A DNA stretch of 64,000 bases from Antedon mediterranea (lineage: Eukaryota; Echinodermata; Crinoidea; Comatulida; Antedonidae): NCBI RefSeq assembly GCF_964355755.1, contig NC_092674.1, forward strand, positions 7,693,001 to 7,757,000, in the 5' to 3' direction. Every line of letters starts with the position of its first letter. Position 1 is the first letter of the stretch. A program made the position numbers and the translations under genes. The notes beneath the pieces were generated by a model. The model was not told the DNA's origin and ran no database searches. It worked only from the letters and a program-made list of their open reading frames with translations. Of this stretch, positions 1 through 12,001 are shown piece after piece.

Positions 1-320
1 AAAAGAAATCGCTCTGTCTATCTTACTACGAGTAAACCTACAATGCCTACTGTACGTCATTTTTGTGTTTCTTAAATGTATCAAGATGATTTGAAAGGTT
101 AAAATAACAAAGTATATTGTGCCATTTTCTAATATCAAACTTAAACGAGTTTCCACATGTTCATATTAGAACTCCAATATCAAACTGGCTCAATTTAATT
201 GTTAATAGATTTAAAAGAGTTTTTCACATTTTCATATTAGAACTTAATATTACATATTGTGAGACTGGTTGTAACGACATCCTCTCCTCAATACATGCTT
301 TCCCACAACCTGGTACCTAC

Positions 321-3300
321 CTCAGCATGTGAAGCGTTAATGTATTCTTCACCAGCGTCAACATTTATTTGGAAACACCGTTTATTTACTGTATTAAATT
401 AAATAAAAACAAATCATTATTGAGTAATTAATATTGTAGTATTATATTTGATTTTGGTCATCGGCTCAGCAAACTTCAAGTCAAGTCTTCTTTTAATTAA
501 CAAAAATGGTGTAGGCCTAATTTCACTGCATTTCACAATAATGCTTAAAAACGTTCTTCTTTAAAAAAAAATATTTTTTTATATTTGTATAGACAAAGAA
601 AATTAAAAAATGTTTCATTATCAATTGTTATCATTTAACATAATCAAATCGTAACATACTAATACTAAGGTATAAAACTTACAGATCAAAACATCTGGTC
701 GTCTGGCACGTGACGTGTCATCATCCAAATGACGTAGAAGCAAACTGTTTACGGTCTAAAAAGAAAAAAAAGTGAGGCTATTATCTTACGAATTGATTAT
801 TTGTTATTTTTATGTTACCGTTTTATAATAATTGAAAATCGTGGTTGAGGAAATGAAACCCATAATACACTATTTAGACATGTAATTTACAAGAAAGAAA
901 TTTAAAAACGTATTATTTATTATTATTAGTGTTGGTATTTATAAATATTTTTATTTCCATATAATATTATTCTCTACCAAGCCTCTTCCTAAAATGCTAC
1001 GTTTTCCTAAAACAGGTGGAGGAGGAAGGAAGGTTGATCTATTGTATGTAGGCCTATATGATTATTTTTAATCTACTACGTCTATATTTTTCTATAATAT
1101 TTATAATTACAGTTTTATTTGTTTTTACTACTGTTAAACTTGTTATTTTAAAAAGGTTTAAAATAAATTTTAATTAAATTAATAAATCAGTACCTCAAAT
1201 TCTTTCTTGAAACCGTTCCTGACGCTTGATTGGCGTTTCGTTACATAATCAAGAAGTTGGGACAACTCAATAGGTTTGTATGCTTTGTCATCTAGTTCTG
1301 TGACATCAACAGCATGAGTTGGCACAGGCTCTTGTTCCGGAATTGTTTCGGGAATTGGTTCTATGTATACGGGCTCAGCAGAAGAAATGACAAGAGCAGA
1401 CATATGCATTTCATATGCACCTTGATCATTAACATGATCTTGTTTATGTTCGGGTTCTATGTATACTGGTTCAGCAGCAGAAGACATGGAAACATCAGAC
1501 TTAATGTTTTTATATTCACTTTGCTTTTCCAGATTTGCAACATCATTAACAGGATCCTGTTCAGGCTCAGCGTATATGGGTTCAACAGAAGATGTGGCAC
1601 CACTAGCTTGAACACTTTCAAACTCATTGGGTTCATATTTTTTGTACAAACTTTGGTAATTTTTATCTTTTGCGTTTAGATCTTGTTGACGAGTAGAAGC
1701 TTTAGTAACCTCTGTTTTCGCGCTTGATTGTTTTAAACTAAAATAAAACAAAGAAATGAATACGATTAAGTCGATGGTTATTTTGAGTTTCTTCTTCTCC
1801 TTTTTCCTTGCAATGCCACCCCGAGTAAATTGTTATTTCAAAATTGGCAAAAAACTATATGACTGATACTTTACCGTTTCAATATTATCAAAGTGATAGT
1901 AACTACGAAAACGGCCACAACTACTGAACCAATTACAACACCTATTACGTAACCTAAAAAGTAAAATATTACTGTACTTGAACATGGACACTTTTTATAA
2001 GGTATTCAATGTGAACGGGTCCGGTTTTCTTTTAAGTAAGTTTAACCCAATGTACAATTAACAAAAAATAACAACAATCCGAGTGGGAACGGTTAGATAT
2101 TAAAACATTTTCCAATTCTTATGATTTTGGTTTATTCGTACTGAATGAAAATAAGAAAATTCCAAAAAGTAAAGTGTGTTGATTATTTCACTAACCTTCT
2201 AGTTTCTTTTTGTCTGAAAAAGTATTGTTAGTTGACGGATTACAATCAATCCCAAACAGAATTGTCTTTGTTTGAGACGTCGTATTAACGTTTAGATATG
2301 AAGCAAAAACTGTAAATGTATATTCTATACATGGCTCAATTCCGTCACCAAATATAACTTCTGTTTCTATTGTAATTCCTTGACGAAATATACCGCCTGA
2401 CAGTTCATAATGGTAGGTCACCTGATAGTCTGGAATGTCACATTTAGAAGCGTTCCATTTCACCAGTAAATGTGTTCTATTTGCAAATATATTACTTTCT
2501 ATCGATGGCTCTATATACGAATATAAGTAGAATTTGTAGGTCAAAGGTGCTCATTTTACTTTAAAACTTACAATATCAATATAACAAAATATAAAAAAAT
2601 ATTTGTTTGTCATTTTTTTGTTTGTTTTTGACTTACCCTTATTAAAAAAAGTTTTTTTTAATGAAATTAATAAATAGGTATAAACAAAAACATAATGGGT
2701 TGAATATATCATGTTTGCATATAGTGTTCAACAAACTAAGTAACTCAATTAGTGTATTTTGGCATCCGAAGTCTAACTTACCTGATGGTGCTGTTTGTAT
2801 CAATATGTCCTCTCCCCAATTACCAGCAATATCCATATTATTAACAATTCGAGCGTTTATTATATAATCAGTACAACGTGATAATCCTGATATTTCAACC
2901 TGTTTAGAACTGTTTGTTGTATTGACTACACCTTGTATATTTCCATCTCTATCCGAATACTGCACTTGATATCCAAGAATATAGTTACATTGAATTCGAT
3001 CATAATCACTAGATACAGGCTGAAAATAAAGTATACCATTAAATTACACTGTATTTCGTAATTGTATAATCATGTTGAATTAAAAAACAAACAAACAAAT
3101 AAATAAAAACAAATATAAAACTTTTGAGAATAATGTAACATTTATAAAAAATATATTTAATTAATCCAACTGTTTCTTTGAATGATTGAATCCAATTATT
3201 TGGAGGTTTGGCATAACTTGGCATAACTAAATGAATGCTGATACTAATACCTTTAATTTTAAGATTATTTTTTTATCTTTCCTTGTTTTTATTGTTGTTA

Positions 3301-6300
3301 CTAGTTCTACCAATGGTTCTATAGTAAGTAAACAATACATTAGGAATAAATTAAAAATATAATGAAGTAATAACATAGGCCTATAAATTATAAATAAATA
3401 AAACAGCAAGAATAAAGTGTAAACCTATTTGTAATAGAAAAATATTTACGGGCACATTATTATTACTGAAGATATGTATAGTATTTTATTTCTGATCGAG
3501 TAAGATTGCTTTTTGTTTTTAATTGATTGAAATGTTATTTTTAAAGTATACACATTCATTACATTATTTTTTTCTCTTAAAAATCAGGAAAGTGTTTGTT
3601 ATTCCAGGTAAAGTGAAATTTAACTTTTCCCTGGTTAATTAATTTTGCCATAAATGATTTTTGTATAATTATGATAATGACTATTAAAACGGCGGTTTTT
3701 ATTTAAAATTAACGTACATGGTATCTAGAAAAAATATATATTAATTACATTCGGTTATAGTAGGCGTTATTCTATTTTCAAATTTCAATATAATAAATAA
3801 AAATAAATAAAATGACATTTGGCTAGAATTTATGGGTGAATATGATCTGAGCATGCGTATAGAGATATCAGGTTATAGCAAGTAATCCTGAAAAATAGTG
3901 CTTACTTGAACAAATCAATTTAGTGGATCCAACGTTACTTCTTGGTCCACCTGTCTGATTATTATAAACCATTCTAAAAAATTGTAATCTAAATTTTATT
4001 TTCGCATTTGGAATTAAGTTATCGATTATCAATAATTTATTCTTAATAGGAAAAGAGACAGAAGTCCATGTATCATTATATTCTGGCTTATACAAAAGCG
4101 TCCGTTTTATAATTGTTCCTGTTCCATAGTCTTCACCAGGAATCCAAGTGACGTCAAACGTCACGGTAGTTACTGTCTGCTCTACAATAGTTGGCGGTTC
4201 AGAACGATATGGTAATGCTAAGACAAAATAAAATACAGAATAATAAATATAAATAAATTCAAATATACAAATTACCTAGCCTATTACTATATAATGACAA
4301 ATATTTATTCTATACGAACTTATTATTTTCAAAGTTAAATTGTGTGTTTACTTAACAACATCTGAATACATTTTCTTCTGTATGCAATACAGTATAATAC
4401 TATAGGCCTACATTCATTTAAAAATTCAGAAAAAAAAGAAATATAAATAAAATCGAAATAAATGAAATAAATCGAATATAGGGCTGCTTTGTTTATACTA
4501 TTATTTGACAACCGAAAGTTTATACAATGTGTCCAGATAGAAATGTCTTGTACGGTACCGTATTTATTGTATGACTTGCCTACGTGGTGGGTGGATACAC
4601 CGCGAAGAAAAAATGAAAATGAAAATGAAAAAAGGGTAGAAAATTTGCAATAATTAAAAGTCCATAGCATAAACGAACAACAGCGGCGGAGAATGAATAT
4701 TATACTAGTAGTAAATGTGTATCATAACAGTGTATGGTGTTACCTATGCTACAGTTTGGCCCGGCCCAAGCCTCATGGCATCCACTATCGCAACTTCCAT
4801 CTCGAGTACAATTTTCAGAGTCTTTGCAGTGACACTGGAAATTACACAAATCACCAAAGAATCCGGATGAACATGACACATGCTCTACTGTAGTGTAACA
4901 AAGCAATAAACCAATGTGATGTGAATATATATCAAAGTATGCTGTGTTATAATAAAGTACATTCTTTGTTGGAGTCTAGATTTAGACAGACATTGATGTT
5001 CGTATTTTGTGGCAAAATAATGGGTGGACTTGTAAGAGGCCACGCGTGTTAGAAATTCTGGTTAATTATCTACCACATGAGTATTTCTTAGTTTGTCAAT
5101 ATGTATAGTATACATTCTTATAGGTCATGTCAAGTTCATATTGGTACACTCAGTATAGATATTTTTGGAATCATAACTGGTAAATGCAGCGTTAATTATG
5201 CCTATAACTAGATAATGTATACATAATTTAGTAACTACAAAATACTACCGAGACATCCTTCTCCGGTGTAACCGTCTAAACACATTGACTTAGTCCTACA
5301 TCCACTCGTTGTATCACAATGTTCGCTGTCACAGTGACAAACTTGCCGGCAATCAGCTCCATAGAAACCTGTGTCACACACTATAAACAGATGTTTTATA
5401 CAATGCAGAGACAACAATTATGTAATTATGTCACAGATAATTATAATACAAAAATTAATAAATATTCATACCTGAACTTAAATAACATGATACATATTTG
5501 TAATGACAATAAAAACACCTATTATATTTAATTAATACGATGATGACAACGTAAAAATCAACGAATATTGTAATCATGAATTACAATTATTAACAACAAA
5601 TGAATAAGTAGTAACCATTATAACATATTATTTCCTCTTAAAATGCATTGATGCATGCAAAACTATATTTATATTATTTAAATGTTAACCTGTATTGCAA
5701 TCATTTCCTCCAAAACCATTGTGGCATGTACAACCAACTGGATCAGGTGGAGATAAAACAATTCCTGTGCAATTTCCTCCAACAGAACACACAAAGTTGC
5801 AGTCACGACCCCAGTCGTTATATCCACAACCTTTAATAAATCAAATAAAATGGGTAAGTATATATAGGCCTACGTACGTAGGAATAAGCTAATCAATCGA
5901 CCCAAATCATCTGAATTATTAAATAATCTAAATAATTAAATGATAAATAATAATAATAATTAATAATAATAATAATAATTAATTAATGATAATAATTAAA
6001 TAATAATAATAATTAAATAATAATAATAATAATATTTATTTATTTTTATTTTATGTCTTTAGGGAATGTGGCCAAGGATTACCAATAGTGAATTAATCAC
6101 TGTCCTATCAGATAGGTGGTAATCCCCTTGATACAGGGGCTATTGTGTGAACCAGTTCACCGGGGTAACCCCCTAATAATAATAATAAAAATAATAATAA
6201 TAATACACACGTACATCCAAATTATATATTATCAAAACAAAATTCAACATTATTTTGTGTATTTAAGCTTAAGAAATAAATTTTAATTATTAATTATTAC

Positions 6301-8601
6301 GTACTTTTAAGGAGCAAATGCAATACCTTGTTTGCAAGACGTTCCTTTAAATCCTGCTGTGCAAATACAGACACCCGTCTTATCGTCACATACTCCGCCA
6401 TTATAACATACGGGACAGTCCATTTCACAGTCTGGAGGATTCCACTTTGGCGAGGGACAAGCTAAATACAATATGAATAATTAAACAGTGCCAAAATGAT
6501 ATCTAATAATACTGTATAAATAGACAAATAAAGGTTTCAAGATTATAACAGATTACAACAAAATCCAATAAACAAATAGGCCTTATATCTTTAATTAGTA
6601 TACAGTGAGTGATGGATAAAATAAATTATTTCAGGAACGAGGATGCTAATTGTAATAGACTTCTGAGTTATGTAACTTTAGATAAAAACATTGAGAAGTC
6701 AAATTTATTTTGTAAAATACACATTATAGATGAGAACTGCATTACAAAATGATCAATAATAAGCCCTTCTACAATATTAACAAACATATATTAATAACCA
6801 TTCTTCTATGGGAAAGGTTGTAGCAATCAATAATTTTATAAACGTAATGTACCTCTAACAATAAGTCTCATGATACCATGGTTACCATCAGGGCTATCAC
6901 CTGTAAAACATTCATATACGCCATCATCTTTCATTCGTATGTTTTCAATCACAGCAGACGTATTGCTCCTCAGATGGTCTATTTCCTCACCGTAATTATG
7001 TCTCCAACGTAAATCGTCAAGATCAGTACCTTTACTGAGATTGATAGTGACATACTCTCCAATACCGACTGTTATCGTTCTATACTCCATTCTAATTACA
7101 GCTGTAAAGAATAAGAGATAAAAATGTGGTTTTAGAAAAAGAGTAAATTTTAATAGTTAAAATAATGGTATTAGGTTCCATTACGATCTATCTGAACTTA
7201 CTCACCGGAATCGGATGTCAAGACAATGGCTGAATCTGTAACTACTTCGCCTTTCTTTGCTTCAAATGAAAAAACTCCAACTCTATCATCAGGTTGTAAG
7301 TCAGCAACACCTAGAAACGTGTGGTAGATGGAAGTTTGGAATTCAATCTTGCTATTTGTGTTAAAGATTTTACCATTGGGCATACTTTTCTCTTGTTGTT
7401 GTCCAGTATTGTTATGAGGCTTAGTATCATTCCAAGTCACTTTATCTCTCCCATCAATATTCTTGTACAATATTCCAACTGATAAATCTCTGATGTCTTT
7501 GTCCTCTTGAATTGCGTATCCTCGAAACCTGCGTTTACCACTATATCTGGACGTCAATGGTGTATTAGAATACATGGTTATATCTAATGGATCTTCACAA
7601 AGAGATATATAAATAATGTTTGAATTATTATACAAATATAATTAATACTCTTAAAAAAGTATAATACAAATATGAATACTATTAAATATAAATACTTTAA
7701 GTACAAATATTGTTATGGATAAACTTGGTATGTAAATATTTGTATTAAAGTGGTTTTGAACAATAAAAACTGAATATCTAATTGGGCGAGAAAACACATG
7801 GTAGAAAATTATTATTATTTTTCATTTTTTTTATTTTTATAATATCCTTTAACTTTTATCTAATTTATATTATTTTTATCCAATATTCTAAGTGAAGATA
7901 ACTGGATAAATTGATAATAATAATTGATATCCGTTTTTGTATGTAACTCTGACATATTGTATACTAGGCCTTTTGTTCAACTTCAATGGGTATTTTATTT
8001 TACGATTGCAAAAGTTTCAATAAATGAATGAATAAAACAATTAACCGGATTGTGTAACAATATAAAATCTAAACAATGGAATTAACTTGATTATATTATT
8101 TGATTTTTCCTTTAATGGTTTAAAAAAATTATATTTCTGAAATAAACACATTTCGGTAATATAATAAATGTCGTAATACGTCCACATCTTCGACTGTCCA
8201 TATTCTTTCGTACCGATTTATAATGCTTAAGAGATTGGGCATTTTGTACATAATAGGCAACTTATTCTACTAATCAATAGAGGTGTCTATGAATGATAAT
8301 CTACTATGTATTAGGCCTACCTGTTTTTAGTTTATATATTGACTTTCTTGTTTAAATAAATTTATTCTTCAGGCATTTATCAAGTCAATATAAATCATAT
8401 TACTGCTATCAATTGACATACCCTTTCGACTAAAATAATCCAAGGAGTCCATTAAATACGTCCTACTAGACTATATAACTCATAACAATAAATGAAGAAA
8501 GAGAAAGAGATTGTTCTAACCTTTCAAGACATACCTGATAATCCTAATTGCCACAAACAAAGACTTAAGATAAAAAGCTGAAAGCTTGTATAGAGAAACA
8601 T
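321..8601 (-). CDS. Gene 1 (3' partial): Tie-like ectodomain receptor with PTP-like cytoplasmic domain
   Basis: First 15 coding exons of the array receptor; exons 16-19 lie left of the window. Exons in coding order: 8535-8601, 7206-7592, 6853-7101, 6327-6461, 5690-5830, 5249-5380, 4744-4887, 3906-4217, 3251-3318, 2782-3019, 2196-2510, 1875-1953, 1194-1737, 683-755, 321-388. All phases join without a stop. The product has a signal peptide, N-terminal module, Ig-like domain with an intact DxGxYxC motif (D-D-G-V-Y-E-C), four EGF-like exons, three FN3 domains, TM helix, YxEP tail and the start of a PTP fold (EEYINAS). Odd: a 14-base deletion just after exon 13 turns the donor GTATGT seen in genes 2 and 3 into GTACTG, which may weaken splicing. 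Function inferred: cell-surface receptor or scaffold. Confidence 0.83.
683..1737 (-). CDS. Gene 1 exons 13-14: YxEP cytoplasmic tail and PTP entry
   Basis: Exon 13 (1194-1737) follows the TM exon in phase 2 and encodes an acidic, Pro/Glu-rich tail with three tyrosines in the context Y-A-E-P, Y-I-E-P and Y-I-E-P, then the NGFKKEFE sequence typical of the N-terminal edge of receptor PTP domains. Exon 14 (683-755) is short, phase 0 to 1. The tail matches gene 3 rather than gene 2 at several variable sites, while the sequence just after exon 13 is shared by genes 2 and 3 but deleted here. Confidence 0.8.
1875..1953 (-). CDS. Gene 1 exon 12: transmembrane helix
   Basis: A 79-base exon flanked by AG and GTAAAG encodes Gly-Tyr followed by about 21 Val/Ile/Leu/Ala-rich residues and ends in Leu-Lys-Arg, a standard stop-transfer. 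It enters in phase 1 and leaves in phase 2, matching its neighbours. Confidence 0.85.
5940..6205. repeat. (TAA)n-flanked dispersed-repeat tail in gene 1 intron 4
   Basis: AT-rich AAT/TAA runs flank a roughly 135-base non-simple segment that has short self-complementary parts (GTTCACCGGGGTAACCCC). This looks like the 3' end of a retroposon with a microsatellite tail. It recurs at the same intron position in units 2 and 3, so it predates the array. Confidence 0.5.
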
Positions 8602-8934
8602 CTCTACTCCTGCCCTACTAACCACTATATGGGTGGTCCTCAGTTGTACTCCGTATGAATGCAACGTTCGTCAGTAAATACAATATCGTTTCCTTGTATG
8701 TACGTTTATGTTCAACCAAGGTTCCTGTTTCTTCAATTCCTGAGACCCGATGATTATTTTAATAGCTTAAAATAATTCCTTAGTTTTGATCGAGGGTTAA
8801 ACATAATAGTTCGTTCTTTTTTAGTGCTCTACAAGCAAGCTTTTCTAAGCGCTGAACATTATTACCCCAGTCATTTTTCGGATCAAACACGTATGTAAAC
8901 ATATTCCCATAATTCAGCTATAGTAATCAGCGCA

Positions 8935-9110
8935 AAGTTGTGTTTTGATCTAACCGGGTACCCATTTATACACCTGGGTGGAGAGGCAAACGTAAGTAAA
9001 GAGTAAAGTATCTTGTCTAATGATACAAGCAATGCGGCGAGAGTTGGATTCGAACCTCGGTCTCACGATCACTAGTCCAACTTCCAACACCATGCGCCAC
9101 ACGCCCTCAC
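8935..9110 (-). mobile_element. tRNA-derived SINE-like element (unit 1)
   Basis: On the minus strand a tRNA-like head (about 9110 to 9034) has a Pol III B box (GGTTCGAATCC). It is followed by a body containing CCACCCAGGTGTATAAATGGGTACCCGG. That core recurs in tRNA-derived SINEs of many marine invertebrates; this family recognition is from memory. It lies about 0.35 kb upstream of the gene 1 start codon and in every unit. Confidence 0.65.
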
Positions 9111-10120
9111 ATGCACTGTACGTAGTTTAATTTTGAATAGTTCTTGGTTATAAATATAATATCATTTCCTTCTTGTGATGTATGTTCGTCAACGTTTTAT
9201 GTTTAAACAAGTTTCTTGTTCTTCCAATTCCAGAAACTGAACACAGATGATTATTATAATAATATCTAAATTGTTTCCTTAAGATAAGATCTATCTTATC
9301 TAAATATAAATTCTTCCTTTTAACATCGGTTTCCATCTTCGATCATCTTGTTACCTCGTCCTCCTTCCACCTCACCTATCCTCAGCCCCTCAGATAATTA
9401 AGGAATCATTGTAAATAAAATTCAAATACAATATTTAAAGTTGAAATAGAGGAACGACTTCCTCCAAACTCGACCATTATGATTGGTACCACATTGTATG
9501 TGGCGTTCACAACTTGGAATCAAAGGTAACATAGGGCAGCATGGTAACAATTAAAAAAAATTAAGAAAAAAAAACACTCCTCATGCACACAAATACCATA
9601 CTACGTTTTAGTCTTTCGCACATTATTTATACATTGTTTTGATCTTCATGTTGTTTAGGATCAAAGGTCAGGAATGGGGTGTTTGTTTTTGTAGTAGAGG
9701 CGTTATAATAAAATAATGTACTGAGATAGACTTATTTGTATCTATATACAGCTTAAATACAGCTTAAATACCAATTAAATGATGATATCTTGTGAAAAGT
9801 TGTGGGTCAATCAAGATTAAAACAAATGTTAGGGAAGGGATCACCTCAAAAGAGTATATTAATAGTCATATTATCATAATAGTAATACCATTTGTTCAAT
9901 GAAGGTCAAGTAAGTGATGTAATTAAGTATATTAATTGAAAAATGTAACAACAATTGGAAATTAGCTCGTTAACAATTACGTGAGACAGAAGATACATGT
10001 TTAACTAGGCTTAAAGGACAACTTGACCGAGGACCATGTTTTAGGGATGTACCTATATGATTTCAGCACCATTGTGAGATTAAGGATATCGCCGCACGGG
10101 CTTGCCGTACAAGCCGTCGC

Positions 10121-10280
10121 CGTAAATTGCTGTGACGTCACAGGTGCAGCGCAAAATTCTGGCATTTCTAGTAAACACACCGTAACAAATATAAATGTTG
10201 ATTTTGTTATTGTTTATTTTGCTTATCTAGACTCATTAAGTAGATTTTGCGATGCACCTGTGACGGAACAGCAATTTATG
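10121..10280. repeat. Foldback (MITE-like) inverted repeat, unit 1
   Basis: Imperfect arms of about 37 bases at 10121-10157 and 10244-10280 share the core CGTCACAGGTGCA; I count about four mismatches. No transposase is present. A short open frame of 86 codons crosses it, but nothing supports it as a gene. Confidence 0.6.
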
Positions 10281-10321
10281 TAAATGATTTAAATAAATTG
10301 TTCACAAAAATAAAATTGTAA

Positions 10322-10804
10322 CCATGAGACATAAAACTAGACACAGGAGTAAGAAAAGCATTTTTAATATTTTTGTTTTTGTTTTTTTTATTCGTATTTT
10401 AAAATAATGTATATAATCTGTATATAGGGTATAAATGAATTGTATGTCAAAAATACTACCGAAAATAACTATACAACATTAGTAAATGTATCTCATACAG
10501 TACATTTATTAGTTAAGTGTTCACAATGTTAGATGTTGAGAATTATAGAACAAAAAAAATACTAGAAAATTATGAAAAAAGTGGATAACAGAAAAGAAAT
10601 AATGCTCTGATTCCAAGAACAGTAACGTTGATAAAATAAAAATAAAAAAATATATATATATATATATAAATACACCAAACCAAACAAAAGTAAGAATAAC
10701 AATGAATAGTTATTATTATTATTAGAAATAATTGTATTAATCTGTTGATGAAATGAAATGAATAAATAGTGGTTAACGCCACAAAAGAGAAAAAAAAAAA
10801 AAAA
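10322..10804 (+). mobile_element. Poly(A)-tailed insertion unique to unit 1
   Basis: About 483 bases absent from the same place in units 2 and 3. It ends in a run of about 16 A and is bounded by a direct repeat of the target (AAAATAAAATTGTAA on both sides), the form expected of a LINE-mobilised retroposon. It contains a short (TA)n run and no recognisable gene. The alternative is loss from units 2 and 3 by recombination between the 15-base repeats. Confidence 0.6.
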
Positions 10805-10854
10805 TAAAATTGTAATGCATTATTATATAATTATCCATAAACATAAAACATCGA

Positions 10855-11180
10855 AAAAGTCCGAACCATGGCTGGTCAATTTAAAGTCTCTTACCGGCTC
10901 AATGTTTTGGAACAACCTGCCTTTAGATTTAAAGAATATTTTTTCTAAAAATTTGTTCGTTAAACATATAACATAACTTTTATTATCAAGATACTGATTT
11001 AAGGTGGCCCATCTCTTATGGTTTTTGTCTGCCCTTTATTTTGTTAATTTCATTGTATTGTTATTTTCCATTGTTATTGTTTGTATACAATGTATTTGTT
11101 AGTTTGGGACAAACGCTCGATTAACGAAAGCATTTTTTTTGCTCCAATTTTCTATTGGTGAATAAATAAGTAAATGATAC
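10855..11180 (+). mobile_element. LINE 3' end relic (unit 1)
   Basis: In units 2 and 3 the segment reads as the last residues of a non-LTR reverse transcriptase ORF, with FWNNLPLDL and a terminal Lys-His-Ile-Thr before a stop, then an AT-rich 3' UTR ending in AATAAATAAGTAAATGA. The W-N-x-L-P motif near the C-terminus is typical of CR1/L2/Jockey-like LINEs. Unit 1 has a 2-base deletion that shifts the frame just before the motif. Confidence 0.55.
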
Positions 11181-11331
11181 ATTCCTGCTTAGTGTTTTTA
11201 AATTTTATTTATATATATATATATATATGACTGCACCCTGGCTCCCTTTGTTATATTTCTTTTATTCCTGTCCACCGAGGCAGCACTTGCCAGCTTTATA
11301 CTCTGACGTTATCCAAATTCCTTCACTTGCA

Positions 11332-11370
11332 CTGATGAAGGGCTAGTGTTGCCCGAAAGCTCTGCTAACT
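11332..11370 (+). other. Hammerhead-ribozyme-like core (unit 1)
   Basis: CTGATGA, a 4-bp stem (GGGC/GCCC) with a 7-base loop, then GAAA at 11355-11358, followed by AGC-TCT-GCT, which could form a 3-bp stem III with a CUA cleavage triplet. This order matches the conserved hammerhead core seen in Penelope-like elements and related repeats. No convincing stem I is visible, so it may be degenerate. Confidence 0.4.
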
Positions 11371-11564
11371 TTTCTGGCTGTTTACTTTATCGTTTTGATT
11401 TAGCTTTTCGCTTTTTATTTTTGTATCTCCATTGAGATCCAGCCACTGATACCCACAGCATTGTCATTTTTTCAGTAATTTGCCTTTGGATTTATATATA
11501 TAACGTACCACGCCGAGAATGTTAAAGAGTCGCTATCCAATCGAGTTCGAACAATACCATGAAA

Positions 11565-11636
11565 GCCCCAGTGGTCTAATGGTTAGGACATCTGCATATC
11601 AAGCAGGCGGTCCGAGTTCGAGTCTCGGTTGGGGCG
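11565..11636 (+). tRNA. tRNA-like sequence, Glu-type body with ATC anticodon (unit 1, copy A)
   Basis: A 72-base cloverleaf can be drawn by hand: acceptor GCCCCAG/TTGGGGC (one G-T), D arm with GGTCTAATGGTTAGGAC, anticodon stem TCTGC/GCAGG, loop ATATCAA, T arm CCGAG-TTCGAGT-CTCGG. The D-arm sequence is tRNA-Glu-like, but position 34 is A, giving ATC. It could be a divergent tRNA or the head of a SINE. Confidence 0.45.
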
Positions 11637-11929
11637 ACTTGTTCTCATTCTCACAGATTTCCTCATCTTTATCGTTTCAAATTAGTTAATTAAAATTTCA
11701 GTATATCACCGGGCGGTTTAGAATTAATGTTCTTTGCCTGATTTGTTTATATATATAAAAGTATCTCTTCGGAGATCCCGCCTCGTGAATAAAAATACTG
11801 TAAGATGAGGGCGTATCAATTTGATCTCTGGTGCGCGTGCGTACAACTGAGGACTAGTGCTGTTCCGCCGTACCACGCCGAGAATGTTAAAGAGTCGCTA
11901 TCCAATCGAGTTCGAACAATACCATGAAA

Positions 11930-12001
11930 GCCCCAGTGGTCTAATGGTTAGGACATCTGCATATCAAGCAGGCGGTCCGAGTTCGAGTCTCGGTTGGGGC
12001 G
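11930..12001 (+). tRNA. tRNA-like sequence with ATC anticodon (unit 1, copy B)
   Basis: Identical 72-base body to the copy 365 bases upstream, with the same leader and a near-identical tail. See copy A for the fold. Confidence 0.45.

Noticed and set aside
117-332. Plus-strand 71-codon open frame repeated in every unit
   Set aside because: Its right end overlaps minus-strand exon 15 and its conservation follows from the duplication; there is no start context or domain.
1314-1679. Plus-strand 121-codon frame rich in Phe/Ile
   Set aside because: It is the antisense shadow of exon 13.
3039-3224. Minus-strand MPSYAKPPNNW frame as the first half of FN3-2
   Set aside because: It would need a weak GTTGGA donor. 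The exon at 3251-3318 has better splice ends, the right phases and an FN3-like sequence leading into PVSSD.
4335-4670. Minus-strand 111-codon frame
   Set aside because: Intronic and low complexity, with no domain; in unit 3 it is cut by an indel.
5940-6205. CRISPR-like or regularly spaced repeat
   Set aside because: Simple AAT/TAA repeats around a retroposon tail in a eukaryotic intron; there are no regular spacers.
9148-9336. Minus-strand 62-codon frame upstream of each gene
   Set aside because: No signal, domain or splice context. It could be untranslated leader, but nothing shows this.
10023-10283. 86-codon frame identical in three units
   Set aside because: It runs through the foldback element; identity reflects recent duplication and there is no recognised protein.
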